The notes beneath the pieces were generated by a model, which saw only the letters and a program-made list of their open reading frames with translations, made no database searches and had not been told where the DNA came from. Positions 53,055 through 62,569 of a stretch of 64,000 bases of DNA are shown piece by piece. The position numbers and the translations under genes are program-made. Every line of letters starts with the position of its first letter. The first letter of the stretch is position 1. Source of the stretch: Methylophilus sp. (GTDB taxonomy: Bacteria > Pseudomonadota > Gammaproteobacteria > Burkholderiales > Methylophilaceae); NCBI GenBank assembly GCA_030696695.1, contig JAUYRP010000011.1:62001-126000 (forward strand), written 5' to 3'.

Positions 53055-54251
53055 ATGAACCCACATTTACAGTTACTACAGCCTTATCCGTTTCAACGTC
53101 TGCGCGATTTATTCCAAGGCATTACCCCCAACCCAGCACTTACACCGATTAATTTATCGATTGGTGAGCCTAAACATGCCACACCTAAGTTGATTCAGGA
53201 TGCCCTCATTCAGAATATAGCAGGCTTAGCCAATTATCCCACGACTATTGGTGTTTTAGCTTTAAGAGAGGCCATTTCTAATTGGATATCGCGGCGTTAT
53301 AACGTGCCTGCGCTGAATCCAGAGACTGCGATTTTACCTGTGACAGGTAGCAGAGAAGCCTTGTTCGCGTTTGCGCAAGTAGTAATTGATGGTTCTAAAC
53401 CTGAGCCTGTAGTGATATCGCCTAACCCGTTCTACCAAATCTACGAAGGGGCAGCCTTTTTAGCAGGCGCAACGCCCTACTTTCTCAATACTTTGCCAAG
53501 TGAACATGCCGAACAAGACCATGTGATGGATTTTGAAAACGTACCTGTGGATGTGCTTAAGCGCACGCAACTCGCTTATGTGTGCAGCCCTGGCAATCCT
53601 TCTGGCAAGGTGATGAGCCTAAGCCAATGGAAAACTATTTTTGAATTATCAGACCGTTATGGCTTTGTGATTGCTGCGGACGAATGCTATTCAGAGATTT
53701 ATTTTGAAGAGAGCAATCCACCACTGGGCGCGTTGCAAGCCGCGCATTTATTGGGTCGAGACTATACTAATCTCGTGGTATTCAGCTCATTATCCAAGCG
53801 CTCAAACGTACCTGGCATGCGCTCTGGCTTTGTGGCTGGTGACGAGCGCATCATCAAACAATTTGCCTTGTTTCGCACTTATCACGGCTGTGCAATGAAC
53901 CCTGCTGTGCAATCTGCATCGATTGCCGCTTGGAACGATGAAGCGCATGTAATTGAAAATCGCAGGCTATATGCAGAAAAATTCAACACGGTAACACCTA
54001 TGTTGAACCAAGTTTGGAAAACCACAAAACCTGATGCAGCTTTTTACTTGTGGGTGCAAACCCAACAACAAGATACCGAAGTGGCTGTGCAGCTTTACCG
54101 CGATCTAAACATTACCGTTTTGCCCGGAAGCTTTTTAGCGAGAGAAGCGCATGGTATAAATCCAGGGCAAGGATTTATACGTATGGCCTTGGTGGCATCT
54201 CTTGCAGAATGTGTAGAAGCAGGCACACGTATCAAAAAGGAATTTAATTAG
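53055..54251 (+). CDS. dapC: Succinyldiaminopimelate aminotransferase
   Basis: PLP-dependent class I/II aminotransferase of 398 residues. PLP contacts are visible: AYVCSPGNPSGKV near 175-187, AADECYSEIYFE near 208-219, and the Schiff-base Lys in SSLSKRSNVPGMRSG near 240-254. The overall sequence is typical of betaproteobacterial DapC, which makes N-succinyl-L,L-diaminopimelate in lysine and peptidoglycan synthesis. It has no evident ribosome-binding site and may be leaderless. Confidence 0.9.
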   Translation: MNPHLQLLQPYPFQRLRDLFQGITPNPALTPINLSIGEPKHATPKLIQDALIQNIAGLANYPTTIGVLALREAISNWISRRYNVPALNPETAILPVTGSREALFAFAQVVIDGSKPEPVVISPNPFYQIYEGAAFLAGATPYFLNTLPSEHAEQDHVMDFENVPVDVLKRTQLAYVCSPGNPSGKVMSLSQWKTIFELSDRYGFVIAADECYSEIYFEESNPPLGALQAAHLLGRDYTNLVVFSSLSKRSNVPGMRSGFVAGDERIIKQFALFRTYHGCAMNPAVQSASIAAWNDEAHVIENRRLYAEKFNTVTPMLNQVWKTTKPDAAFYLWVQTQQQDTEVAVQLYRDLNITVLPGSFLAREAHGINPGQGFIRMALVASLAECVEAGTRIKKEFN

Positions 54252-54345
54252 TTTATACTTTAGATATAGCTCGTATCTTATTGATAAATTTAAATATAAA
54301 TATATGTTTTAACATTTTAAACTTTTGGAAAGTTTGAGTGAGTCA

Positions 54346-55404
54346 ATGGATAACCTCAGAGATGCACATGTAGATAGTGCAAAAGGAATTGGTATTATTC
54401 TTGTTGTTTTGGGGCATGTGCCTTATTTCGAAAAGAGTGAATTAGCTGAGGTCATATATTCTTTCCACATGCCACTATTTTTCTTGTTATCAGGTATTTA
54501 TTTAAACTCAAATTCAAGTTTTTTTAATTTCCTTTCTAAAAAGCTTGATCAACTCATAAAGCCATACTTTATGATGGTAGGAGCTATTGTTATATTTCAC
54601 ACATTACAGAGTTTTTTTGGATTTTTCCCTGTAGAAAAACTGCCGCAACTTATAGTAGGTAAATTGTATGCTGTTGGAGAGACGATTAGTTGGCTAGGTG
54701 ATGATCCATTTGTTCAGTTGTGGTTTTTACCAACGCTTTTTTTAGTTAGTTTGTTTGTGTTTTTAATTGTAAAATTTCTCCAGAAGCTTGAATCAAACAT
54801 AACTCAAAATCAGATAATGCTACTGTTATTAGCTGTTACATTTTTTTTCATTAGCCCTTTTTTCTTATCATTTTTATCTGAAAATGCATCTTCTATATTT
54901 TTTTACAGGTATAACACGCTACCATGGAATTTTGATTTGATTTTCATCACTTCTGCTTTTTACGCGCTGGGTTATGCGCTAAGGAGTCAAATTAAAAAAC
55001 TGGAAATTAACGTAGTGTTAATACTCCTCTCTATATCAGTATTATCATTTTTGTATTTTAATTTTGATGCTGTATTAGTCCTGAATGATAGGCAATTTGG
55101 TATAGCTTGGGTTACCCTAACGGAAGCGTTGTTGGGTATTTACTTGACATTGGCTCTTTCAAAGAGTGTTGGTTTTTACACTAAACCTAATCAAATATTA
55201 ACTTACTTTGGATTAAGAAGCTTATGGATATATTTGTTTCATTTGATATTTATGACTTTAAGTATTAAATTTTTTAGTCATTTTATCAGTAACACACCTG
55301 TTCTAAATTTTCTTGGTTTTGTTGCTGGTATATTGTTACCAATAATTTTGTGTGAAATTTACTTTAAATGGAAAGCTATCCAAGAATGCAAAAGCAACCT
55401 CTAA
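54346..55404 (+). CDS. Acyltransferase-3-family membrane protein
   Basis: Integral membrane protein of 352 residues with about ten helices. The conserved LGHVP near 30 and FHMPLFFLLSG near 50 are marks of the acyltransferase-3 family, which O-acetylates or otherwise acylates surface sugars. The gene is much richer in AT and in Phe/Leu codons than its neighbours, and it is followed by a miaA fragment, both signs of recent acquisition. The ATG at 54346 is better than the TTG 21 bases upstream. The sugar substrate cannot be deduced. Confidence 0.85.
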   Translation: MDNLRDAHVDSAKGIGIILVVLGHVPYFEKSELAEVIYSFHMPLFFLLSGIYLNSNSSFFNFLSKKLDQLIKPYFMMVGAIVIFHTLQSFFGFFPVEKLPQLIVGKLYAVGETISWLGDDPFVQLWFLPTLFLVSLFVFLIVKFLQKLESNITQNQIMLLLLAVTFFFISPFFLSFLSENASSIFFYRYNTLPWNFDLIFITSAFYALGYALRSQIKKLEINVVLILLSISVLSFLYFNFDAVLVLNDRQFGIAWVTLTEALLGIYLTLALSKSVGFYTKPNQILTYFGLRSLWIYLFHLIFMTLSIKFFSHFISNTPVLNFLGFVAGILLPIILCEIYFKWKAIQECKSNL

Positions 55405-55443
55405 GAAAATCAATAACTCAGAAAAAACAGTAGGTTTAAACAT

Positions 55444-55608
55444 CTAAAAATAGTTTAACGAATTTAATACACGCCAATTTAAATCCGAATCCAAACAATC
55501 TAACTCAACTATGTCACCCATGCTGCGCAACCAAGTGAGATGATGCTTGGCCAGTTGGCGTGTGGCGAATATGCCGCGATCACACAACTCATCTACCGGG
55601 TATTGGCC
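55444..55608 (-). pseudogene. Second, divergent fragment of the miaA 3' end
   Basis: The frame encodes about 54 residues matching the C-terminus of the intact MiaA encoded at 57811-58752: both contain DELCDRG, FATRQLAK, LTWLR and DIVELDC, with many substitutions elsewhere. The DNA is similar over about 130 bases but clearly not identical, and the frame is open with a stop near the expected place. A start and the P-loop half are missing. It is probably the scar of recombination with miaA from a related strain, or of an insertion at the miaA 3' end. Confidence 0.85.
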
Positions 55609-55622
55609 TATTTTTATTTAGG

Positions 55623-57551
55623 TTAAGCGCTGTGAATATGCGTTAATTTCGCCTCAAACTCTTGCAAAGGCAGCGGCCTGCAAAATAAAAATCCTTGATA
55701 AGCATTACAGCCCAATTTTTGCAGTAGGTGCTTTTGCTGCTTAAGTTCCACGCCTTCTGCAATCACGTTATGCCCCAAGTTTTTACCCATATTGATGATG
55801 GTTTGCACAATAAATGTATCGCTATTGTTGTGCAAAATATCACTGATAAAGCTTTTATCAATCTTCAACTCATCTAAGGGCAAACGTTTTAATACAGAGA
55901 GAGAGGATTGTCCGATGCCAAAATCATCCAATGAGAAAGTAATGCCTATTTTTTTTAGCATGTTGATTTTGTCGATGACATCATCAATATTTTTCACAAT
56001 CAAGCTTTCGGTGAGTTCTAACCTTAAATGGTGTGGATCGCACTTGCTGGTCTGCACAGTATTGATCACGGTTTCAACGAAATCTGGTTGGCTAAACTGC
56101 AATGCGCTTACGTTGACAGATAACTTCAAGGAAGACCCCCAAGGCATACTCTGCCAAGCTTTGAGTTGCAAACACGCTTGCATCAACACCCAATTGCCTA
56201 TTGATACAATCATCCCAGATTCTTCGGCAATGGGGATAAACTGATTGGGCGGTACCATGCCTAAGGTGGGGTGTTGCCAGCGCAACAACACCTCCGCTCC
56301 AATCGGGCGTTGCGCTTGATCTACCTGTAATTGATAATAGAGTGAAAATTGATTGGCTTGTAGCGCAAACGCCAAATCGCTTTCCAGCGTAGCACGTAAT
56401 TCAATCGCTGGATGCAATGCCTCATCGTACAGTTGCACACTGTTGAGGTTTTCAGATTTTTTGGCTTGGTACATGGCGATATCGGCTCGGCGTAGCACCT
56501 CAGCCTCGTTAGACTCATCCCCGTAAAACATACATATGCCAATGCTGGGCATAGTCCGATATTTACAGTTTTTTAACTGAAACGGTTGTGAAAACGCGCC
56601 CATCAATTTTTCTGCAGCAAGTTGTGCTGCGTGTACTGCTTGTGCTTTATCTCGCCCTAAATCGTCCAGTACTGCAATAAACTCATCGCCACCAGCTCTG
56701 GCAATGGTATCTTTTTTACGCAAGGTATTTTGCAAACGCTGTGCAACCTGTTGCAGCAACTCATCACCAGCCAAATGCCCTTTGCTATCATTTAAGCATT
56801 TAAAATTATTTAAATCCAAAGACAGAACTGCACCATAGGATTGGCTACGTGCACACCTCACAAAAGCCTGATTTAAGCGGTCAGCTAGCAACCGGCGGTT
56901 CGGCAAATTCGTTAGAAAATCATAGTATGCTAGTTGATGTACTTTTTTATTATCTAAATTAGAGGCGATACGCAGCGTAATATTTTCGCGCAAACTGCTA
57001 GCAAGGCTGCGGCCCGCTATCGTGACATAAACCACATACACGATGAACAGTATTGCAAGCGCAATTGAAAGCTGGCTACCATCAAATAAAAATCGAGGGA
57101 TCATCAACGCGAGCAAACCACCAGCAAATAAGTTCGAGCATATGGTATCCACTGAATATACGATGACACCTGCACCGGCGACCCCGACCAAGGCAAAAAT
57201 TAAAAAAGCTTGATGCGAGGTATTAGCCTCTGGGAAAAGTAAGATACCTGCCAACCCCCAAGCTGCGCCACATAAACCCGAGTTTACCCTAAAGCGATTC
57301 AACCATTGCTGGACGTGCTGTTCTCTTTGATGATCTCGATAATATTGGATTGTGATGTAAGCGCGTGCACCATATGCCATCAAAAAAACGCTACTCCAAA
57401 CTGCAAGTACCTTAATCGGAATCAGGTCATATTGAATAAACACCAGCGCAACCATCACCACGACTGCTGCCAGTAGCGATCTACGGTTGTTCGAATACAG
57501 CATCTCTACGATTTCAGTATCCAACGCCAGTGGTTCTGCAGTGATCTTCAA
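55623..57551 (-). CDS. Membrane GGDEF-EAL c-di-GMP protein
   Basis: Protein of 642 residues. Five to six membrane helices (about 24-180) form an N-terminal sensor region of MASE-like type. The diguanylate cyclase domain has an intact GGDEF at 287-291 and an inhibitory site RKKD at 278-281, correctly spaced. The phosphodiesterase domain starts with EVL (420-422) in place of EAL, but other key residues are present (LRLELTES, DDFGIGQSSL, LKIDKSF, AEGVE). EVL variants can be active. The protein may make or break c-di-GMP; the MshEN-like repeats in the pilus system could be a downstream receptor. It lies between the two copies of the miaA end. Confidence 0.92.
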   Translation of the reverse strand: MKITAEPLALDTEIVEMLYSNNRRSLLAAVVVMVALVFIQYDLIPIKVLAVWSSVFLMAYGARAYITIQYYRDHQREQHVQQWLNRFRVNSGLCGAAWGLAGILLFPEANTSHQAFLIFALVGVAGAGVIVYSVDTICSNLFAGGLLALMIPRFLFDGSQLSIALAILFIVYVVYVTIAGRSLASSLRENITLRIASNLDNKKVHQLAYYDFLTNLPNRRLLADRLNQAFVRCARSQSYGAVLSLDLNNFKCLNDSKGHLAGDELLQQVAQRLQNTLRKKDTIARAGGDEFIAVLDDLGRDKAQAVHAAQLAAEKLMGAFSQPFQLKNCKYRTMPSIGICMFYGDESNEAEVLRRADIAMYQAKKSENLNSVQLYDEALHPAIELRATLESDLAFALQANQFSLYYQLQVDQAQRPIGAEVLLRWQHPTLGMVPPNQFIPIAEESGMIVSIGNWVLMQACLQLKAWQSMPWGSSLKLSVNVSALQFSQPDFVETVINTVQTSKCDPHHLRLELTESLIVKNIDDVIDKINMLKKIGITFSLDDFGIGQSSLSVLKRLPLDELKIDKSFISDILHNNSDTFIVQTIINMGKNLGHNVIAEGVELKQQKHLLQKLGCNAYQGFLFCRPLPLQEFEAKLTHIHSA

Positions 57552-57653
57552 TTAACAATTCCAAAAAAACCTTTTTAATACAATTAAATACGGCTATAAA
57601 ATGGGATTCTTTAATAGATAAATCTATACTTGCACTCTATATATACAATAAAA

Positions 57654-57681
57654 AAGCGGCTACCGTTGCTGGTGGCCGCTT
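57654..57681 (-). terminator. Terminator of the mutL-miaA operon
   Basis: An 11-base stem with one mismatch (AAGCGGC.ACC / GGT.GCCGCTT) is followed on the minus strand by TTTTTTATT. It lies 130 bases beyond the miaA stop and is the best intrinsic terminator in this region. Confidence 0.75.
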
Positions 57682-57810
57682 CTCTAAATTATGTTAATTT
57701 GTGTTGCGTTATGGCATGAAAGCAAAGTAACTCCAATATAAAAACAAACCTGCTGCTACAACCCCATCACATGCTTGCTTTCAATGAATGACCTTTACCA
57801 TCTGCGCATA

Positions 57811-58752
57811 TTATGTTTCTAAAAATTGTTTAACTGTTAGTAATGTTTTTTCATTTAATTGTGGGTTCAAACAATCCAACTCAACTATGTCATCCATACC
57901 ACGAAGCCAAGTGAGCTGACGTTTTGCTAGTTGGCGTGTGGCGAATACACCGCGGTCGCACAACTCATCTAAGGAGTACTCCCCTTGCATATATTCCAGC
58001 ACCTGACGGTAGCCTACGCAACGCATGGAGGTACTTTCCATGGTCAATGTTGGATATTTTTCTAATAGTGCCCTCACCTCTTCCACCAAGCCATCGTCGA
58101 GCATTTGCTGAAAACGTGTGGCAATACGCGCATGCAACACACTACGATCACTGGGGATGAGTGCGATCTGAAGTACACGATACGGAAAAGATTGTGCCGA
58201 TTGCTTGGCGTATAACTGCGTCATGGTTTCACCAGTGATGGCATATACCTCTAATGCACGTTGAATGCGCTGCATATCATTCGGCTGTAATCTTGCTGCT
58301 GTTTCAGGGTCGATTTCAGCCAGCCTTTTATGCATATTAGGCCAGCCAATTTGGGCTGCTTCAGTGTCAATCTGTGCACGAATTTGTTGGTTCGCCTCTG
58401 GCAAGCCGCTTAGACCAGAGAGTAGTGATTTGAAATACAACATGGTGCCACCGACCAGCACAGGTACATTGCCCCTTGCTGTAATCTCTGCCATCAGCGT
58501 TAATGCATCCTCTCTAAAGTTGGCTGCAGAATAAGCGCTGGTGGGCGGGATGATATCGATTAAAAAATGAGGTGCAGCTGCAAGCGTAGCTTGATCTGGC
58601 TTTGCAGTACCAATATCCATATCTTGAAACACCAAAGCTGAATCCACGCTAATCAGCTCAACAGGTAGATACTGCTTTAAGTAAACCGCAGCATTAGTTT
58701 TACCACTCGCTGTTGGGCCCATCAAAAAAATAGCGGGTGGTAATGGAGACAT
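57811..58752 (-). CDS. miaA: tRNA dimethylallyltransferase
   Basis: Enzyme of 313 residues that adds a dimethylallyl group to A37 of tRNAs reading UNN codons. The P-loop GPTASGKT is at about residues 11-18; ISVDSALVFQDMDIGTAKP, VGGTMLYFKSL and the C-terminal RQLAKRQLTWLRG are all family marks. It is the last gene of the mutL - pterin dehydratase - miaA operon. ATG at 58752 is used; an upstream TTG is less likely. It normally precedes hfq in gammaproteobacteria, but here it is followed by the GGDEF-EAL gene and a copy of its own end. Confidence 0.95.
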   Translation of the reverse strand: MSPLPPAIFLMGPTASGKTNAAVYLKQYLPVELISVDSALVFQDMDIGTAKPDQATLAAAPHFLIDIIPPTSAYSAANFREDALTLMAEITARGNVPVLVGGTMLYFKSLLSGLSGLPEANQQIRAQIDTEAAQIGWPNMHKRLAEIDPETAARLQPNDMQRIQRALEVYAITGETMTQLYAKQSAQSFPYRVLQIALIPSDRSVLHARIATRFQQMLDDGLVEEVRALLEKYPTLTMESTSMRCVGYRQVLEYMQGEYSLDELCDRGVFATRQLAKRQLTWLRGMDDIVELDCLNPQLNEKTLLTVKQFLET

Positions 58753-58783
58753 CAAAAAATTACGCAATCAGGCAAATAGTAGG

Positions 58784-59185
58784 TTAATCGTATTTAATAT
58801 ATTTAAAGCGCTGGTCTTCATTTGGCGTGCCTTCTAACGCAGAAGGTTGGCCTTTAAAGCCTTGCTTATTCGGTTGCCATTGAATGGTGTCTTCAATTTT
58901 AGTCGCTAGCTCAAAATCTTTATCGGTAATGCCTTTTGCACTGTGCGTGCATAACTTCACAATCACAAATGCATATGAAACCGTTAAGTCTGGGTGATGC
59001 CAAGCGGCTTCGGCCAGATGACCGACCGTATTCACCACCATCAAGGTGCCTTTCCAGCTACCTGTTTTATATTTGCGTCTAATCCAGCCATCTTCAAAAT
59101 ACCAATGCGGTAGTTCAGTTTGTAGTTTTTGCGTAATTTCCGCTTCGCTGTACACGCGCTCATGGGTTGCTGGTTCGTCTGTCAT
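58784..59185 (-). CDS. Pterin-4a-carbinolamine dehydratase
   Basis: Small cytoplasmic enzyme of 133 residues, PhhB/PCD family. The catalytic region AWHHPDLTVSY near 63-73 and THSAKGITDKDFELA near 83-97 are conserved. It dehydrates 4a-hydroxytetrahydropterin to recycle pterin cofactors; in bacteria without phenylalanine hydroxylase a role in molybdopterin or other pterin metabolism is suggested. It has a strong AGGAGG site and lies between mutL and miaA. An extension of about 20 residues at each end is usual for this subgroup. Confidence 0.9.
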   Translation of the reverse strand: MTDEPATHERVYSEAEITQKLQTELPHWYFEDGWIRRKYKTGSWKGTLMVVNTVGHLAEAAWHHPDLTVSYAFVIVKLCTHSAKGITDKDFELATKIEDTIQWQPNKQGFKGQPSALEGTPNEDQRFKYIKYD

Positions 59186-59220
59186 ATCGCCTCCTAATAA
59201 ATATTACGGTGTTGGCGTGT

Positions 59221-61065
59221 TTATTTACCACGCATAAACATTTTATCTAAATCTTGCATGGATACTTGAAACCAAGTTGGGCGTCCATGATTGCATTGGC
59301 CAGACCGCTCAGTGGCTTCCATATCGCGCAATAAGGCATTCATTTCTGGCAATGCCAGTGCGCGATTAGCACGCACGGCAGCGTGGCAAGCCATGGTGCC
59401 TAGCATTTCATTACGACGCTCTGTGAGTGCGCGTGAACCACCAAATGCGCTTAAATCTCTTAACACATCGCGCGCAAGCTTCACTGCGTCTGCATCTTGC
59501 AACATGACGGGCACCGCACGCACTGCCAATGTGGTGGGTGATAACACTGCAATATCAAAACCCAGTTGTGCTAAATAATCATTACCAGCGCTTATAGCCT
59601 CTTGTACGGCAGCCATTTCTAAGCGGTCTGCGTAAAAACTCACAGGCAGCAATAAAGGTTGCATAGCTACTTGATCACTTTCCATCGCCTGCTTTAGCCG
59701 CTCGTACATAATGCGCTCATGCGCTGCATGCATATCCACTACCACCAAGCCTTGTTGATTCTGCGCCAAAATGTAGACACCATGCAACTGAGCCAAGGCA
59801 AATCCCAGTGGGAAATCAGTATTGTCACGTTGTACTGCAAGTTCACTCATAACGCCATCAGAATTCATCTGTGCATACGATTCAGTGTAGGTACCGCTGG
59901 GCGTTTTAATATCCGCAAACTTCCTGTTGTAAAAGCTACCAGCCTCACCTGCCCTTAAGTCTATTTGCGATTGATAGGTGGGATAAGTGAGGCCATTGTT
60001 GGCTTGCGTCAGTGCGCTACTCGTGTCTTGTTGAAAAGGATTGTGCTGCGCTTGCGTCACACCCACCCCTGACACAGCGCCTGTGGGCGTTGCCAGGGCT
60101 TTGTGCAAGGCATGAAAAATAAAACGGTGAATGGATTGACCGTCTCTAAAGCGCACTTCTGTTTTAGCAGGATGTACATTCACATCCACCATCTGCGGGT
60201 CACACTCCAAAAACAGCACATAGGCAGGATGACGATCATGATGCAACACATCTTGATACGCTTGACGTATGGCATGACTAATGAGTTTGTCGCGTACAAA
60301 CCGACCATTTACATATACATATTGCGTATCGCGCGCATGACGCGAAAAAGTAGGTTTTGCAGCTAAACCCCATAGCTTCAACTCAGCAACAAAAGAGTCA
60401 ATTGTAATCGCTTCGCTAGCAAACTCATGTCCTAACACGTCTGCAAAACGTTTGTGCGCATCCCCTTTGGTTAAGCGCATGGTGGCTTTTCCGTTGTGTT
60501 GCAGCAAAAACCCCACATCTGCCCGCGAGAGAGCAATACGTGTAAACGCCTCTTCACAATGGCCGTATTCTGTCGCATCCGTCTTCAAAAATTTACGGCG
60601 TGCTGGCGTGTTAAAGTAGACATCGCTCACTTCTACAATCGTACCGGCATCTAACGCAGCTGGCTCAATCTCACTTATGTCACTGCCCACGGAACTGATA
60701 CGCCAAGCATGCTTTTCACTGCCATGTTTGCTGATGAGTTGTGTGCGTGAAATGGAGGCAATACTCGCCAATGCCTCCCCACGAAACCCCAAACTGGCCA
60801 CAGATTCCAGATCTTCTAGCGTGTTGATTTTACTAGTGGCGTGACGTGTTAATGCTAGAGATAAATCCGCTTTGGCCACCCCTTTTCCATTATCGGCCAC
60901 GCGTAACTGTTTGATACCACCCTGCATCAACGTGACTTGAATTTCATCACTATCTGCATCCAAACTATTTTCCAGCAGTTCTTTTAAGGCAGAGGCAGGT
61001 CGTTCCACGACCTCACCTGCCGCAATTTGGCTAATCAGCTGATCCGATAATAGATGTATGTGCAT
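59221..61065 (-). CDS. mutL: DNA mismatch repair protein MutL
   Basis: GHKL ATPase of 614 residues. ATP-binding motifs NSLDAD, DNGKGV, RHATSKI and GFRGEAL occupy residues 33-100, and a linker of about 100 residues leads to a C-terminal dimerisation domain. That domain carries DMHAAHERIMYE and, near the end, ACHAAVRANRAL and CNHGRPTW, motifs of MutL proteins with latent endonuclease activity. It is the first gene of the operon with the pterin dehydratase and miaA. Confidence 0.95.
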   Translation of the reverse strand: MHIHLLSDQLISQIAAGEVVERPASALKELLENSLDADSDEIQVTLMQGGIKQLRVADNGKGVAKADLSLALTRHATSKINTLEDLESVASLGFRGEALASIASISRTQLISKHGSEKHAWRISSVGSDISEIEPAALDAGTIVEVSDVYFNTPARRKFLKTDATEYGHCEEAFTRIALSRADVGFLLQHNGKATMRLTKGDAHKRFADVLGHEFASEAITIDSFVAELKLWGLAAKPTFSRHARDTQYVYVNGRFVRDKLISHAIRQAYQDVLHHDRHPAYVLFLECDPQMVDVNVHPAKTEVRFRDGQSIHRFIFHALHKALATPTGAVSGVGVTQAQHNPFQQDTSSALTQANNGLTYPTYQSQIDLRAGEAGSFYNRKFADIKTPSGTYTESYAQMNSDGVMSELAVQRDNTDFPLGFALAQLHGVYILAQNQQGLVVVDMHAAHERIMYERLKQAMESDQVAMQPLLLPVSFYADRLEMAAVQEAISAGNDYLAQLGFDIAVLSPTTLAVRAVPVMLQDADAVKLARDVLRDLSAFGGSRALTERRNEMLGTMACHAAVRANRALALPEMNALLRDMEATERSGQCNHGRPTWFQVSMQDLDKMFMRGK

Positions 61066-61123
61066 GATGCTATTTTACTTGGTTTAATTTAATGCTAAAG
61101 CTGCGGCGTGATTTATTTTTAAG

Positions 61124-62485
61124 CTAGCTTAAAGTCACTTTATCTAGGTACTCTGGCACAGTCACCTGCCAATGCAAACGTTCTTCTATATGCCTGCGCA
61201 TCATGTCTGCGGCAACAGGTTCACCGTGGGTAATAAACACTTGCTTTGGCGCAGACTGAATAGATTTCAGCCAATCAATGATTTCTTCATAATCTGCATG
61301 TGCAGATAAATTCGAGATGACTTCGACTCTCGCTCGGACAGGGATGTATTCACCATGAATTTTAATTGTATCTGCCCCATCAATCAGGGCTGCGCCACGT
61401 GTACCCGCCGCCTGAAACCCTACAAATAAAATAGTGTTATTCGATTTGGGTGCGAATGCCTTTAGATGATGCACCACCCTTCCTCCAGACGCCATGCCAC
61501 TCGCCGATAAAATGATCATCGGTCCTTTCATTTCATTTAATCGTTTTGACTCTTCCACACTGTTGACCATGTGCGCACAACGACTCAAGCCTCGAGACTG
61601 CTCTGGCGATAACTTATGCTCACCTTGGTGTTTAGTAAATATTGCGGTCGCATCCACTGCCATTGGGCTGTTGAGAAACACAGGAATTTCTTCAGCAATT
61701 TCGCCAGTTTGTTTAAGCAAATGGATGTAGTAAAGCAGTTCCTGCGCCCTACCCACTGCAAATACGGGAATCAGTACCACGCCTTTACGTTTGACTGTTT
61801 TATTAATGATGGCTGCAAGCTGCTGTTTGGGGTCTGTTTTCTCGTGTAGACGATTTCCATATGTGGATTCCAACACCAGATAGTCAGCTTGTTTGATGGG
61901 GGTGGGAGGATGCATCAAGATATCGTTAGGGCGTCCCACATCACCAGAAAACACGATGGATGTATTTAAGTTAGCTACTCTCACACAAGCTGAACCTAAA
62001 ATATGACCATTCGGTAACAACCGTATATGCGTGTCATTCCCTAATGCAATATCCTGTGCAAAATCGACAGGTACTAACAGAGCTAAAGCATTCTCTGCAT
62101 CTTCTTTAGTATATAAAGGTAATGCAGGATGGTGCTTGGAGAATCCTCGACGGTTGGCATACTCCGCCTCTTCCTCTTGCAAATGTGCGGCATCTGGCAG
62201 CAGTATTTTGCATAAATCATGTGTGGCACGAGAGCAATATACTTTGCCTGAAAACCCGTTTTTCACAAATAGAGGCAAGTAACCTGTGTGATCTATATGC
62301 GCATGGGTAAGCACCACCGCATCCACTTGACTAGGCTGAATAGGTAAAGCTGCCCAGTTTTTTAAACGCAACTGCTTTAAACCTTGAAACAAACCGCAAT
62401 CAACCAACAACTGTAACCCATTGGATTTCAGTAAATACTTTGAGCCAGTCACAGTGCCTACTGCCCCTAAAAATGTCAGTTCCAT
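61124..62485 (-). CDS. Metallo-beta-lactamase/beta-CASP RNA-processing nuclease
   Basis: Protein of about 453 residues. The metal-binding HAHIDHTG (HxHxDH) lies near residue 52, followed by the beta-CASP and RMMBL motifs: SGDVGRPND, ILSASGMASGGRV and HLSAHAD-like NLSAHADYEEI near 395. Relatives are YSH1/CPSF73-like RNA exonucleases in bacteria. A cytoplasmic role in RNA maturation or turnover is inferred. ATG at 62485 with GGGGA is chosen over a start 30 bases further up. It is divergent from the helicase gene, itself an RNA enzyme. Confidence 0.9.
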   Translation of the reverse strand: MELTFLGAVGTVTGSKYLLKSNGLQLLVDCGLFQGLKQLRLKNWAALPIQPSQVDAVVLTHAHIDHTGYLPLFVKNGFSGKVYCSRATHDLCKILLPDAAHLQEEEAEYANRRGFSKHHPALPLYTKEDAENALALLVPVDFAQDIALGNDTHIRLLPNGHILGSACVRVANLNTSIVFSGDVGRPNDILMHPPTPIKQADYLVLESTYGNRLHEKTDPKQQLAAIINKTVKRKGVVLIPVFAVGRAQELLYYIHLLKQTGEIAEEIPVFLNSPMAVDATAIFTKHQGEHKLSPEQSRGLSRCAHMVNSVEESKRLNEMKGPMIILSASGMASGGRVVHHLKAFAPKSNNTILFVGFQAAGTRGAALIDGADTIKIHGEYIPVRARVEVISNLSAHADYEEIIDWLKSIQSAPKQVFITHGEPVAADMMRRHIEERLHWQVTVPEYLDKVTLS

Positions 62486-62569
62486 ACAATATTTCCCCAA
62501 TGCTAGCCAATTCAATCAGGCATGTTGTTATTTTTGGTATTCTACTCGCTTTCATCCACCCTACAATTG

